Position numbers and translations under genes: made by a program. From Pseudonocardia oroxyli (lineage in GTDB: Bacteria; Actinomycetota; Actinomycetes; Mycobacteriales; Pseudonocardiaceae), in NCBI RefSeq assembly GCF_900102195.1, contig NZ_FNBE01000005.1:235649-299648 (forward strand): DNA of 64,000 nt. Direction: 5' to 3'. This document shows, piece after piece, positions 46,518 through 55,049 of the stretch (position 1 is the first letter of the stretch; each line of letters opens with the position of its first letter). The notes beneath the pieces are model-generated. The model did not search any database. It saw nothing but the letters and a program-made list of their open reading frames with translations, and had not been told where the DNA came from.

Positions 46518-47912
46518 TCAGATCAGCTCCAGTCGTCGTGCCATGTCGGACGCGAACACGCCCTGGGGGTCCACCGCGGCGCGGACCTTGCGCCACTCGT
46601 CGAGCCGCGGGTAGCCGCGCCGGATCGCCTCCGGCGTGGTCCGGGACTCCTTGGCCAGGTAGTGGCGCCCGCCCGCGTCGAGGACCACCCGGTCCAGCTC
46701 GTCGCACAGCTCGCCCAGGCCCGGGCCGATGGGGATGTCGAGGCAGAGCGTCCAACCCGGCTTCGGGAAGGACAGCGGCGCCCGGTTGCCCTCGCCGAAC
46801 TGCTTCAGCACGTTCAGCGCCGAGACCTGCCCGGCCTCGGTGACCAGCGACAACACGGTACGGATCACGTCGCCGCGGTCCTTCGGCACCACGAACTGGT
46901 ACTGCAGGAACCCGTGCGGGCCGTAGCCCCGGTTCCACTCGCCCGCGATGTCCAGCGGGTGCAGGAACTGGGTGATGTTCTGGATCGCGCCGAGCGTGGT
47001 GGGGGACTTGCGGTACCAGAGCTCGGAGAACAGCCTCCCGGTCCAGCGGTTGAGCATGCCGGGCGGGAAGACGTCCGGCACCGTGAGCAGCTGCGGCGCG
47101 TCGAACTTCAGCGGGTCCTTGCGCTGTTTCGGGGACAGGTCCTCGAGCGTGGCGTGGTTCGCCCTGGTCAGCAGGCCGCGGCCGAAGTGCTCGCCGGTGG
47201 TGACGGCGTCGAACCAGGAGACCGACTCGGCGTAGCGGTCGTCGTCCTCGGTCTGCCGGCGCATCAGGTCGTCGAGGTTGTCGATCTGCTCGGTGTCGAC
47301 CTTGAAGTAGGCCGTCTCCACCGGGTGCAGCTTCAGTCGGGCGCGCACGACCACGCCGGTCAGCCCCATGCCGCCGACGGTCGCCCAGAACAGCTCGGAC
47401 TCGGGCCCGTCCGGCGTCAGCTCGTGGATCGACCCGTCCGCCAGCACGATCGTCATCGAGACGACGTGGTTGCCGAACGACCCGACGACGTGGTGCGCCT
47501 TGCCGTGGATGTCCGCGCCGATCGCACCGCCGATGGTGACCTGGCGCGTGCCGGGGAGCACCGGGATCCACAGGCCGAAGGGCAGTGCGCGGCGCATCAG
47601 GGTGTCCAGGGACACGCCCGCGTCGACGTCCACGATCCCGGAGTCGACGTCGATCGAGTGCACGGTGCCCAGCCCGGTCATGTCGAGGACCGTGCCGCCC
47701 GCGTTCTGCGCCGGGTCGCCGTAGGAGCGGCCGAGCCCGCGGGCGATGATCCCCCGGGGGCCGGCGGCGGCGATCGCCGCGGCGACCTCCTCCGGGGTCC
47801 GCGGCGTGACCACCGTGGCGATCGTCGGCGCGGTGCGCCCCCACCCGTGCAGGGCCCGTTGCTCGCCTGTACCCATGGTCGACTCCGCAGGCTCGGTCTC
47901 CGTGCTCGTCAT
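46518..47912 (-). CDS. dprE1: decaprenylphospho-beta-D-ribose 2-oxidase DprE1
   Basis: A 464-residue FAD-dependent oxidase of the VAO type, orthologous to Rv3790. It oxidises decaprenylphospho-ribose at C2 before DprE2 reduces the product. FAD-binding features are GLGRSYGDPAQNAGG and ADIHGKAHHVVGSFGNHV. The substrate region holds KFDAPQLLTVPDVFP and SPTTLGAIQNITQFLHPL. The cysteine targeted by covalent benzothiazinones (Cys387 in M. tuberculosis) is present as Cys390 in PGWTLCLDIPI. The essential active-site lysine (YLAKESRTT) is also kept. The stop is followed by dprE2 after one base. Start ATG 47912 is 59 bp from the divergent hydrolase gene. Confidence 0.97.
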   Translation of the reverse strand: MTSTETEPAESTMGTGEQRALHGWGRTAPTIATVVTPRTPEEVAAAIAAAGPRGIIARGLGRSYGDPAQNAGGTVLDMTGLGTVHSIDVDSGIVDVDAGVSLDTLMRRALPFGLWIPVLPGTRQVTIGGAIGADIHGKAHHVVGSFGNHVVSMTIVLADGSIHELTPDGPESELFWATVGGMGLTGVVVRARLKLHPVETAYFKVDTEQIDNLDDLMRRQTEDDDRYAESVSWFDAVTTGEHFGRGLLTRANHATLEDLSPKQRKDPLKFDAPQLLTVPDVFPPGMLNRWTGRLFSELWYRKSPTTLGAIQNITQFLHPLDIAGEWNRGYGPHGFLQYQFVVPKDRGDVIRTVLSLVTEAGQVSALNVLKQFGEGNRAPLSFPKPGWTLCLDIPIGPGLGELCDELDRVVLDAGGRHYLAKESRTTPEAIRRGYPRLDEWRKVRAAVDPQGVFASDMARRLELI

Positions 47913-47971
47913 CGCCGACGAGGCTACCGAGGGGCCGATGAGTTTCCGCGGGCGGTGCGGTCTGCAGGGGT

Positions 47972-48835
47972 ATGGAGACCCACACTCTCGCGCTGCCCGC
48001 CGTCGACCTCGTCTACGACGTCCGCGGCCCCCTGCCGACGGCGGACGGCCGCCCCGTCCTGGTCCTGATCGGTCAGCCGATGGACGCGAGCGGGTTCGCC
48101 GCCCTCGCCGGGCTGCTGCCCGACCGCACGGTGATCACCTACGACCCCCGCGGCCTGGGGCGCAGCGTCCGCAAGGACGGCCGGACGGACTTCACGCCGG
48201 AGGATCACGCCGCCGACCTGCACGCCCTCGTCACGGAGCTGGGGATCGGGCCGGTCGAGGTGTTCGGCAGCAGCGGCGGGGCGGTCACCGGGCTGGCCTG
48301 GGTGGCGGCGTACCCGCAGGACGTCCGCATTCTGGTGGCCCACGAGCCGCCGCTGAACCCGGTGCTGCCGGACGCCGAGGCCGCCGACCGGGCCCGCCTG
48401 GGCTTCGCGGAGGCGTACGAGGCCAAGGGGATGGGCGCCGGGATGGCCCAGTTCATCGCGATGACGAGCTGGGTCGGCGAGTTCACCGACGAGTACTTCG
48501 CCCAGCCGCCCGCCGACCCGGCGGCGTTCGGGCTGCCCACCGAGGACGACGGCGACCGCTCCGACCCCCTGCTCTCCCGCCGCTCCTGGGCGGTCAGCGA
48601 CCACGACCCGGACATCGCCGCCCTCCAGGCCGCCCCGACCCGCGTGGTGGTCGCGGTGGGTGAGGAGACCGGGAACACCTACACCGGCCGCACCGCCGTC
48701 GCCCTCGCCGCGAAGCTGGGCCAGGAGGCCACCGTGTTCCCCAGCCACCACGGCGGCTTCCTCGACGGCACCTTCGGCTACCCGGGCAAGCCCGCCGAGT
48801 TCGCCGCGCGCCTGAAGGAGATCCTGACCCCCTGA
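47972..48835 (+). CDS. alpha/beta hydrolase
   Basis: A 287-residue hydrolase. The nucleophile elbow is FGSSGGAVTG (Ser near residue 99), and the strand before it is VITYDPRGLGRS. The C-terminal HHGGFLDGTFGYPGKP contains the catalytic His. The oxyanion region is LIGQPMDASGF, which lacks the usual HGxG. It is divergent from dprE1, and the 59-bp gap is too short for large regulatory regions. No substrate can be inferred. A short unrelated intergenic stretch of 85 bp separates it from the following GT-C-like gene. Confidence 0.85.
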   Translation: METHTLALPAVDLVYDVRGPLPTADGRPVLVLIGQPMDASGFAALAGLLPDRTVITYDPRGLGRSVRKDGRTDFTPEDHAADLHALVTELGIGPVEVFGSSGGAVTGLAWVAAYPQDVRILVAHEPPLNPVLPDAEAADRARLGFAEAYEAKGMGAGMAQFIAMTSWVGEFTDEYFAQPPADPAAFGLPTEDDGDRSDPLLSRRSWAVSDHDPDIAALQAAPTRVVVAVGEETGNTYTGRTAVALAAKLGQEATVFPSHHGGFLDGTFGYPGKPAEFAARLKEILTP

Positions 48836-48920
48836 CCCAAGCCCCCGCGAGTCCCCCACTCCAGCCCCGCGAGTCGGCCGCCGAGCGGCGGGTCGACCTG
48901 CGTGTGACACCCTCCGCCCC

Positions 48921-50558
48921 GTGCCCGCCCGCCTGCTCACGGTCGCGAGCTACCTCGCGGTCTCGCTGTTCCTGCAGCGGCGGGTGCTGGGCGATCCGAC
49001 CGGCAGGGCGGTCGGTCGCGTCTCGGGGGACGCGACGGGCTTCACCTGGTGGCTCGCGCACACCGCGCACGAGTTCTCGCTGGTCACCGACCTGCAGAAC
49101 TACCCGACGGGCGTCAACGCGCTCTGGAACACCTCGGTGCCGCTGCTCGGTCTCCTCCTCGCCCCCGTCACCCTGACCGCGGGCGCCACGGCGGCGTTCA
49201 ACGTCGGGATGATCCTCGGTCCCGTGGTCTCCGGCGCGGCGACGGCGTGGGCGCTCGGCGGGATCGTCCGGTCCCGGATCGCGCGGGCGGTGGCGGGCGG
49301 TCTCTACGCCTTCTCCCCGTTCGTGCTCGCCCACTGGCAGGCCGCGCACCTCAACCTGGTCTGGGCCGTCCTGCCGCCGGTGCTGCTCGGTCTGGCCCAT
49401 CGACTCCTCGTCCGCGAGCCCACCCGTCCCTGGCTGCTCGGGGCGCTGACCGGCCTCGCGCTCGGGCTGCAGGCCTGGCTCTACACCCAGACGCTGGCCG
49501 TCGGCGTGCTCGGGCTCGTGGTCCTGGCCGCGGTGCTCGCCGCGCGCCTCCCCCGTCGGGCGCGGCAGCGGCTGCCCGCCCTGGTCCGCGCAGGGCTCGC
49601 GTGCGTCGGGACGTTCCTGCTGGTCGCGGGCTATCCGCTGTCCCTGGTCCTGGCCGGCCCGGCCCGACCGCAGACGCCGATCCGCTCACCGGACTACGGC
49701 AGCGCCGACCTCGCCAACACCCTCACGCCCACCTGGGTCACCGCGCTGCACGGCGCCACCCCGACGATGCAGGGCAACCTGGGCGAGCAGGGCGGCTACC
49801 TGGGTCTGGCGGTCCTGGTGCTGGCTGCGGTCGCCCTGGTCCGCGGCGGGACGGCGGCCCGGATCACCGTGGTCACGGGCGCGATCCTGTGGGTCCTCGC
49901 CCTCGGTCCGCGCCTGTACCTGCACGGCCGGGCGCTCGGCGTCGACCTCCCGGGGCAGGTGCTGCTGCACGTCCCGCTGGTCGCCGAGGTCGAGCCCGCC
50001 CGGCTGCAGGTCCTGGTCACGCTCGCGGTCGCGGTGCTGGTGGGTCTCGCCCTCGACCGGGTGCGCGCAGGGGCCGGTGTGGTGGGGCTCGTGGTGGTCG
50101 CGCTCGTGGTCACCTGGCTCCCCGCCGACGCGCAGCGCACCACCCCGGCGCCCGCCCGCGCGGTCCCGGAGGCGGCGGGGCAGGTCGTCGAGACCTGGCC
50201 GCGGATCACCGGCGACTGGTACGGCGGCGCGGACCCGCTGCGCGCCCAGATCGCCTCCGGTTTCGCGTACCGCCTGGTCGGGGGCTACTTCATCGGCTCG
50301 GACCCGGAGCACCCCCTGCTGATCGAGTCCGCCTGGAACCCCTACCAGCAGGGGGCGGCGGCGAGGGAACTGTGGGGCTCCACGGCCACCGACCCGGGCG
50401 CCGCGGCGGCGGACCTGCGCGCCCGCGGCGTGACCATGGTCCTCGTGACGTCCGACGACGCCGCCGTCCTCGACTGGACCCGCCGCGTCACGGGGAGCTC
50501 CGGCACCCGGCTGGACGGTGGGTGGGCCTTCGCTCTGCCCGCTACCCTGCAGCGATGA
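48921..50558 (+). CDS. polytopic membrane protein, GT-C-like, unassigned
   Basis: A 545-residue protein with about 11 predicted membrane helices and a C-terminal extracytoplasmic domain of about 130 residues. The first outer loop has RVSGDATGFTWWLAH with an Asp where GT-C enzymes place a catalytic acidic residue, followed by NYPTGVNALWN, a loop typical of GT-C-type hypothetical proteins. The C-terminal domain holds WPRITGDWYGGADPLRAQI. It is positioned next to dprE1, where M. tuberculosis has aftA nearby, but no AftA signature is visible. GTG 48921 is used. Its ATGA overlap couples it to the following DUF1707 gene. Confidence 0.7.
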   Translation: MPARLLTVASYLAVSLFLQRRVLGDPTGRAVGRVSGDATGFTWWLAHTAHEFSLVTDLQNYPTGVNALWNTSVPLLGLLLAPVTLTAGATAAFNVGMILGPVVSGAATAWALGGIVRSRIARAVAGGLYAFSPFVLAHWQAAHLNLVWAVLPPVLLGLAHRLLVREPTRPWLLGALTGLALGLQAWLYTQTLAVGVLGLVVLAAVLAARLPRRARQRLPALVRAGLACVGTFLLVAGYPLSLVLAGPARPQTPIRSPDYGSADLANTLTPTWVTALHGATPTMQGNLGEQGGYLGLAVLVLAAVALVRGGTAARITVVTGAILWVLALGPRLYLHGRALGVDLPGQVLLHVPLVAEVEPARLQVLVTLAVAVLVGLALDRVRAGAGVVGLVVVALVVTWLPADAQRTTPAPARAVPEAAGQVVETWPRITGDWYGGADPLRAQIASGFAYRLVGGYFIGSDPEHPLLIESAWNPYQQGAAARELWGSTATDPGAAAADLRARGVTMVLVTSDDAAVLDWTRRVTGSSGTRLDGGWAFALPATLQR

Positions 50559-51145
50559 CCGTCCCACCGCGGCCGGAGATCAGGATCTCCGACGCCGACC
50601 GTGAGCGCGCGGCCGCCAAGCTGCGCGCCGCGCTCGGCGAGGGTCGGATCACGATGGTCGAGCTGGAGGAGCGCCTCGCCGTCGTCTACGCGGCGCGGTT
50701 CGCCAGCGATCTGCTGCCGCCCTTCGACGACCTGCCGGGCGATCCGCGGGACGTGCTCACGGACGTCCCGTTGACCACGCCGGTCGGCCCGCCGCTGGTG
50801 CTCCGCGCGGGCCGGGGGACGCTGCGCCGGGTGGGGCAGTGGCAGGTTCCGGCGCGGCTGCGCGTGCAGAGCACGATGGGCGCGGTGCTGCTGGACTTCA
50901 CCCAGGCCGAGCTGACCCACCCCGTCGTCGAGATCGAGCTGGAGCTGGGGGCCGGACCCGCCCGGCTGCTGCTGCCGGACGACGCGACCGCGGACGTCGA
51001 GGGCCTGCACGCCGGGGTGGGCCTGGTCCGCAGCCGGGTCGAGTGCCGCCCGGGCCCGGGCCCGCACTTCCGCATCTACGGCCGCGCCGGCGTCGGCTCG
51101 GTGGTGGTCCGCCGCCGCTACCGCGTGGCGGGCCTGCGCCTTTGA
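50555..51145 (+). CDS. DUF1707 protein (SHOCT-like N-terminal domain)
   Basis: A 196-residue protein. The N-terminal 55 residues fit DUF1707 (EIRISDADRERAAAKLRAALGEGRITMVELEERL), a short helical domain found in many actinobacterial membrane or regulatory proteins. The rest is a beta-rich region (QSTMGAVLLDFTQAEL, then PARLLLPDDATADVEG), similar to the C-terminal domains of LiaF-type cell-wall stress proteins. No membrane helix is seen, so it may be soluble. ATG 50555 overlaps the previous stop. Function unknown, possibly cell-envelope stress sensing. Confidence 0.8.
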   Translation: MTVPPRPEIRISDADRERAAAKLRAALGEGRITMVELEERLAVVYAARFASDLLPPFDDLPGDPRDVLTDVPLTTPVGPPLVLRAGRGTLRRVGQWQVPARLRVQSTMGAVLLDFTQAELTHPVVEIELELGAGPARLLLPDDATADVEGLHAGVGLVRSRVECRPGPGPHFRIYGRAGVGSVVVRRRYRVAGLRL

Positions 51146-51154
51146 CGCTCACGG

Positions 51155-51898
51155 TCAGCGGAATCGGCGGCCCTCGTCCCTGCGGTAGGCCCAGACGGCG
51201 AGGGCGGCCGTCAGCACCGTCCAGCCGGCGAGGACGACCAGGGCCAGGGTGTCCGGGGCGGTGTCCTGCACCGCCCACACCACCAGCTCGCGCGCACCGC
51301 GGGCGGGCGTGACCAGCGAGACCGCCTCCAGCCACCCGGGGAACAGCTGCGGCGGCAGGAGCAGCCCGCCCGCGAACGCGACCGGGAAGAAGATCAGCTG
51401 CGTGACGGGCAGGGCGGCCTTGACCGGCAGCGAGTAGCCGATCGCGAGCCCGCCCAGCAGGAACGGCAACCCGGCGACGACCAGTGCCACGATCCCCAGC
51501 ACCAACCGCGGGACCGTGGCCGTCGCCTGGGTGAACAGCGCGCCGACCACGATCACCGGGATGATCGCGACGAGGGCGAACGTGGCTCCGGACAGGATCC
51601 GGCCCGCGATCCGCGGCCAGGCCGCCACCGGCAGGGTGCGCAGGTACGGGTCCCAGGACCGCTCCCGGTCGTCGGCCACCCCGACCCCGAAGGTGAACAG
51701 GAAGCTCGACATCACCGCGAACACGGACAGCCCCACGACGGCCGCGGTCTCGTCCGCGGCGCCGTAGTCGAACGGGACCACGAAGAACAGCAGCGACAGC
51801 GCCGGGAACGCCGCCGTGGACACCAGCCCGATCGGTACGCGGATCTGTTCGAGCAGGAGGTAGCGCCAGTGCAGGACGGTCATGGACGGGGCGCTCAC
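51155..51898 (-). CDS. ABC-2 type transporter permease
   Basis: A 247-residue permease with six predicted membrane helices, as in ABC-2-type exporters. It is the last gene of an apparent four-gene operon, with its GTG start at 51898 overlapping the ATP-binding gene stop by four bases. Helices run at about residues 22-42, 55-75, 104-128, 135-158, 165-185 and 220-240. The SLPVKAALPVTQLIFFPVAFAGG segment is a typical ABC-2 feature. The transported compound is unknown; such pairs often export drugs or lipids. Confidence 0.85.
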   Translation of the reverse strand: MSAPSMTVLHWRYLLLEQIRVPIGLVSTAAFPALSLLFFVVPFDYGAADETAAVVGLSVFAVMSSFLFTFGVGVADDRERSWDPYLRTLPVAAWPRIAGRILSGATFALVAIIPVIVVGALFTQATATVPRLVLGIVALVVAGLPFLLGGLAIGYSLPVKAALPVTQLIFFPVAFAGGLLLPPQLFPGWLEAVSLVTPARGARELVVWAVQDTAPDTLALVVLAGWTVLTAALAVWAYRRDEGRRFR

Positions 51899-52749
51899 GG
51901 CGCGGTCATCGACACGAAGGCCTCCTCCAGGGACGCGGGCCGGACCTGCAGGTCGGTGAACGGGACGTCCGCGTGGACCAGGGCCCGGACCAGGGCGTCG
52001 GCGTCGGGGGTGTGCAGCTCCCAGCGATCGCCCTCACGCGTGCTGTGCACGGTGCCGTCCAGTGGCGGCGCGATCGCCGACCGCAGCGAGACCCGGCTCA
52101 CGGCGACCTTGTCGCGGATGTCGGCGAGGGGTCCGTCGGCCAGCACCCGCCCGCGGTCGACGACCACGACCCGCCCGGCGAGCGCCTCGATCTCCTCGAG
52201 GTAGTGGCTGGTCAGCAGGACCGTGCCGCCCTCGGCGTGGAAGCTGCGGACGCCCTCCCACAGGGTCCGGCGCGCCTCGACGTCCAGTCCGGTGGTCGGC
52301 TCGTCGAGCACGACCAGCCGGGGCCGGCCGACGAACGCGAGCGCCACCGCCAACCGGCGCTTCTGCCCGCCGGAGAGGCCTCCGGTCTGCCGGCGCTCCA
52401 GTCCGGTCAGTCCGAAGCGCTCCAGCACGTCCGGCGCGGGATCGGGGTAGTGCGCGGACACGAGGTCCAGCACCTCGCCGACGCGCAGGGTCTGCGGGAG
52501 ACCGGTCTCCTGCGGGGTCGTCCCGAGCGCGCGCCGGTTCGCCGCGACCCGTGGGTCGCCGCCGAACAGCGTGACCTTCCCGGAGTCCGGCCTGCGGAGT
52601 CCGACGAGCAGGCTGATCAGCGTGGACTTGCCCGCGCCGTTCGGCCCGAGCAGCCCGACGAGCTCCCCGGGGGCCACGTGCAGGTCCACCCCGTCGAGCG
52701 CCGTGGTGGTCCCGAAGCTCTTGCGCACACCGGACGCCGTCGCGATCAC
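51895..52749 (-). CDS. ABC transporter ATP-binding protein
   Basis: A 284-residue DRA-type ATPase. The Walker A motif is GLLGPNGAGKSTL, the signature is GLSGGQKRRLAVA, the Walker B is RLVVLDEPTTGLD, and the H-loop is LLTSHYLEE. After the ATPase core a C-terminal domain of about 70 residues follows (SLRSAIAPPLDGTVH), as in drug or antibiotic exporters. GTG 52749 overlaps the regulator stop in GTGA, and its own stop overlaps the permease start. The three are thus a coupled exporter and its regulator. Confidence 0.95.
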   Translation of the reverse strand: MIATASGVRKSFGTTTALDGVDLHVAPGELVGLLGPNGAGKSTLISLLVGLRRPDSGKVTLFGGDPRVAANRRALGTTPQETGLPQTLRVGEVLDLVSAHYPDPAPDVLERFGLTGLERRQTGGLSGGQKRRLAVALAFVGRPRLVVLDEPTTGLDVEARRTLWEGVRSFHAEGGTVLLTSHYLEEIEALAGRVVVVDRGRVLADGPLADIRDKVAVSRVSLRSAIAPPLDGTVHSTREGDRWELHTPDADALVRALVHADVPFTDLQVRPASLEEAFVSMTAP

Positions 52750-53051
52750 GGCGTGCCCCCCAGCAGTGCGCGCAGCGACTCGGTGTACTCCTCGAACGCC
52801 CGCCTGCCGCGCCGGGTCAGCTCCACGTAGGTGACCGGGGTGCGGCGTTCGTGGGTCTTGGTGATCAGCACGTACTCGGCCTCCTCGAGCTTGCGCAGAT
52901 GGGTCGAGAGGTTGCCCGCGGTCATGTCGAGCAGCTCCTGCAGCCGCGGGAACGTGATCCGGTCCCCCTCGGGCAGGGTCGCGAGGGTGGCGGTCACCCG
53001 GAGCCGGGCCTGGGCGTGGATGACCGGGTCGAGCTGCGGGACGCCGGTCAC
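52746..53051 (-). CDS. winged-helix transcriptional regulator (HTH_34 type)
   Basis: A 101-residue winged-helix protein. The DNA-binding region is FPRLQELLDMTAGNLSTHL (residues about 35-53) with recognition helix NLSTHLRKLEEAEYV and wing RRTPVTYVELT. Such short one-domain regulators commonly control ABC exporter operons. The GTG start at 53051 overlaps the preceding membrane-protein stop, and the stop overlaps the ATPase start, both as GTGA. A palindrome at 53657 upstream of the first gene is the probable operator. Confidence 0.88.
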   Translation of the reverse strand: MTGVPQLDPVIHAQARLRVTATLATLPEGDRITFPRLQELLDMTAGNLSTHLRKLEEAEYVLITKTHERRTPVTYVELTRRGRRAFEEYTESLRALLGGTP

Positions 53052-53626
53052 CTCCGCAGCTCCCACACGCCCACGACGAGCAGTGCGCCACCCACGCCGA
53101 CGCCCAGGACCAGCGCGTTCCCCGGTACGCCCACGAACGCGGACGCCACCCCCACCACCAGGATCCAGACGCCGGTGACGAGGTTCGCCACGTAGTTCCA
53201 CACCGCGCCGCTGACCGCGTAGAGCGCTCCGACGGTGAAGGCGAACAGCGCCGGGGCCAGTGCCCCGACCGCTTCGGCGGGCAGGTCGAGCGGCCCGGCC
53301 ATCGCGCCGACCAGGGCGCCCGCCCCGAGCATCGCGACGGGGAAGGTCAGGCCGTAGAGCCTGCCCTGGCGCGCCGAGCCGCCCGCGATCCCCCGCCCGC
53401 TCCGGATGCCGACGGCCGCGCTGAGGGCGCCGCCGACCGCGACGGCGCCGATCGTCCCCCACGTCGCGACATCGCCCGGGGCGAAGAAGTACAACAGCCC
53501 GCTGACCAGCCAGGCCGCGCCCCAGATCAGGAAGAAGTAGGCGACCTTCGGTCCGATCCGGGTCGCGGTGTCGGCCTGTTGACTGCGGATGATCTCGAGC
53601 GCGTCCGCGGCGGACATCTCGTTCAC
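53048..53626 (-). CDS. six-helix membrane protein, first gene of an ABC exporter operon
   Basis: A 192-residue protein with a short N-terminal amphipathic segment and about six membrane helices (first at residues 28-48). Loop sequences include RSGRGIAGGSARQGRLYG. I do not recognise a named family, though similar proteins accompany winged-helix regulators and ABC exporters in actinomycetes. GTG 53626 is preceded by GGGGGAA. It leads the coupled operon with the regulator, ATPase and permease, and its promoter region contains a symmetric operator-like site. Confidence 0.75.
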   Translation of the reverse strand: MNEMSAADALEIIRSQQADTATRIGPKVAYFFLIWGAAWLVSGLLYFFAPGDVATWGTIGAVAVGGALSAAVGIRSGRGIAGGSARQGRLYGLTFPVAMLGAGALVGAMAGPLDLPAEAVGALAPALFAFTVGALYAVSGAVWNYVANLVTGVWILVVGVASAFVGVPGNALVLGVGVGGALLVVGVWELRR

Positions 53627-53656
53627 GGTTCCCCCAACAACTCTGCGGTGATAGCT

Positions 53657-53673
53657 ACTTTGTAGCGCAAAGT
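53657..53673. promoter_or_regulatory. candidate operator upstream of the ABC exporter operon
   Basis: ACTTTGTAGCGCAAAGT has perfect arms ACTTTG and CAAAGT around a 5-base spacer. It lies 31-47 bp upstream of the first gene of the operon, where a promoter would be. Its AT content is high for this region. The operon encodes its own winged-helix regulator, which is the likeliest protein to bind here. Confidence 0.65.
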
Positions 53674-53710
53674 CGTTGGCAGTGGAAGAGGGAGCCCGGA
53701 GCCCGGAGGC

Positions 53711-54127
53711 TCACCGCGCCCGGAAGACCACCCAGCGCAACATCACGAAGTTGATGGCGGTGGCGGTGCCCTGCGAGATCACCCAGGCGATCGACGCCTT
53801 GAACGCGATGTCCGGCAGCAGGTACAGCGCCAGCGCGTTCACCCCGACGGCGATGCCGAACGTCGTGCCGTAGAGCAGCACGAACCCGGCGAGCCTGCCC
53901 CGCCCGCCCGCGGCCTCGCCGAAGGTGAACCGCTTGTTGAGGAAGTACGCCGTGGTGGTGCCGCAGACGAACGAGATCGCGCGGGCGAGCCAGGTGGGCG
54001 CCTCGAGCGCGAGGATCAGGTGGTAGACCGCGAAGTCGACGACCGCCGAGACCCCGCCGACCGCGACGAACCGCAGCAGCTGGGCGGCGAGCCCGCGCTG
54101 TGCCGGGGCGTTCTCGGTGGCCGTCAC
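53711..54127 (-). CDS. GtrA family membrane protein (Rv3789-like)
   Basis: A 138-residue GtrA-family protein with four membrane helices (about residues 20-40, 47-65, 82-102 and 112-132). The SAVVDFAVYHLILAL and FVCGTTTAYFLNKRFTF segments are family signatures. Its homologue Rv3789 sits beside dprE1 in M. tuberculosis and has been proposed either to flip decaprenylphospho-arabinose or to act as an anchor for arabinan enzymes. Here it lies directly after glfT1, with a 4-bp gap between them. The GTG start at 54127 is used. Confidence 0.9.
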   Translation of the reverse strand: MTATENAPAQRGLAAQLLRFVAVGGVSAVVDFAVYHLILALEAPTWLARAISFVCGTTTAYFLNKRFTFGEAAGGRGRLAGFVLLYGTTFGIAVGVNALALYLLPDIAFKASIAWVISQGTATAINFVMLRWVVFRAR

Positions 54128-54131
54128 GGTG

Positions 54132-55049
54132 TCAGAGGGTATCGGCCCGGTGGAACCGCTCCGCGCGCCCCCGGTTGAGCAGCCGGAGCCACCCCAGGAA
54201 CTCGCGCGGCGAACGCTTGGTCACCAGGAAGTACCAGGCGAACCGCGGCACCTCCAACAGGCCGATCCGCCGCATGCCCGGCTGGCTCATCAGATACCCC
54301 CGGTTGCGGTAGGTGTAGTACCGCTTCGTGGCGTCCTCGGGGTCCTGGGCGTGGAGCCGCCCGCCCAGCATGGGCTTGAACTCCTCACCGCCCTGCGGGT
54401 GCAGGTAGGTGGGCTCCAGCGCGGTGCCGAACGGCAGACCGGACCGCACCAGCCTGCGGTGGAACTCCACCTCGTCGCCGCGGACGAACAGCCGCAGGTC
54501 GGGCACGCCGATCACGTCGAACGTGGACGCCCGCAGCAGCGCCCCGTTGAAGAAGGACGCGATGCCGGGAAGGAGCTCGGGGTCGCCGTCCCCCGCCATG
54601 AGGGCGCTGCGCGTGCGGTGCCAGGTCAGCCCGCGGCGCAGCGGGAAGGCCAGCCGCTCCGGGTCCGCCTTGTCCGCGACCACCGGGGACACGGCGGCCA
54701 GGTCGCGCCGGATCGCCACGTCGAGGAGCGACTCCAGCGCGGTCGACGAACCGGCGTGCCCGTCGTCGTCACCCAGCCAGACCCAGTCCGCGCCCAGGGC
54801 GAGCGCGTGCAGGATGCCGAGCGCGAACCCGCCCGCGCCGCCGAGGTTGTGCCAGGACGGCAGCCAGGTGGCGGGCACCCCGCAGGACTCGACGACCTCG
54901 CGGGCGGGCTGGTCCGGCCCGTTGTCGACGACGATGAGGTGCGCGACCGGGTGGGTCTGCTTCGCGATCGCGGCGAGCGAGTCGACCAGCAGCTCCGTGC
55001 GGTGCCGCGTGACGACGACCGCCACCACCGAACCCTGGGGCAGAGTCAC
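54132..55049 (-). CDS. glfT1: galactofuranosyltransferase GlfT1
   Basis: A 305-residue GT2 enzyme orthologous to Rv3782 (304 residues). It adds the first two galactofuranose units onto the rhamnosyl-GlcNAc lipid primer before GlfT2 takes over. The GT-A motifs are VVAVVVTRHRTELL, WHNLGGAGGFALGI and the metal-binding DDD at residues 94-96 (WLGDDDGHAG). The VRGDEVEFHRRL region gives the catalytic base and acceptor site. GTG 55049 overlaps the wzt stop. Galactan synthesis and export genes are thus directly linked on one operon. Confidence 0.95.
   Translation of the reverse strand: MTLPQGSVVAVVVTRHRTELLVDSLAAIAKQTHPVAHLIVVDNGPDQPAREVVESCGVPATWLPSWHNLGGAGGFALGILHALALGADWVWLGDDDGHAGSSTALESLLDVAIRRDLAAVSPVVADKADPERLAFPLRRGLTWHRTRSALMAGDGDPELLPGIASFFNGALLRASTFDVIGVPDLRLFVRGDEVEFHRRLVRSGLPFGTALEPTYLHPQGGEEFKPMLGGRLHAQDPEDATKRYYTYRNRGYLMSQPGMRRIGLLEVPRFAWYFLVTKRSPREFLGWLRLLNRGRAERFHRADTL

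Noticed and set aside
48921..50558. Assignment of this protein as AftA
   Set aside because: It has GT-C-like topology and a suggestive position, but no AftA-specific sequence is recognisable and it is about 100 residues shorter than AftA.
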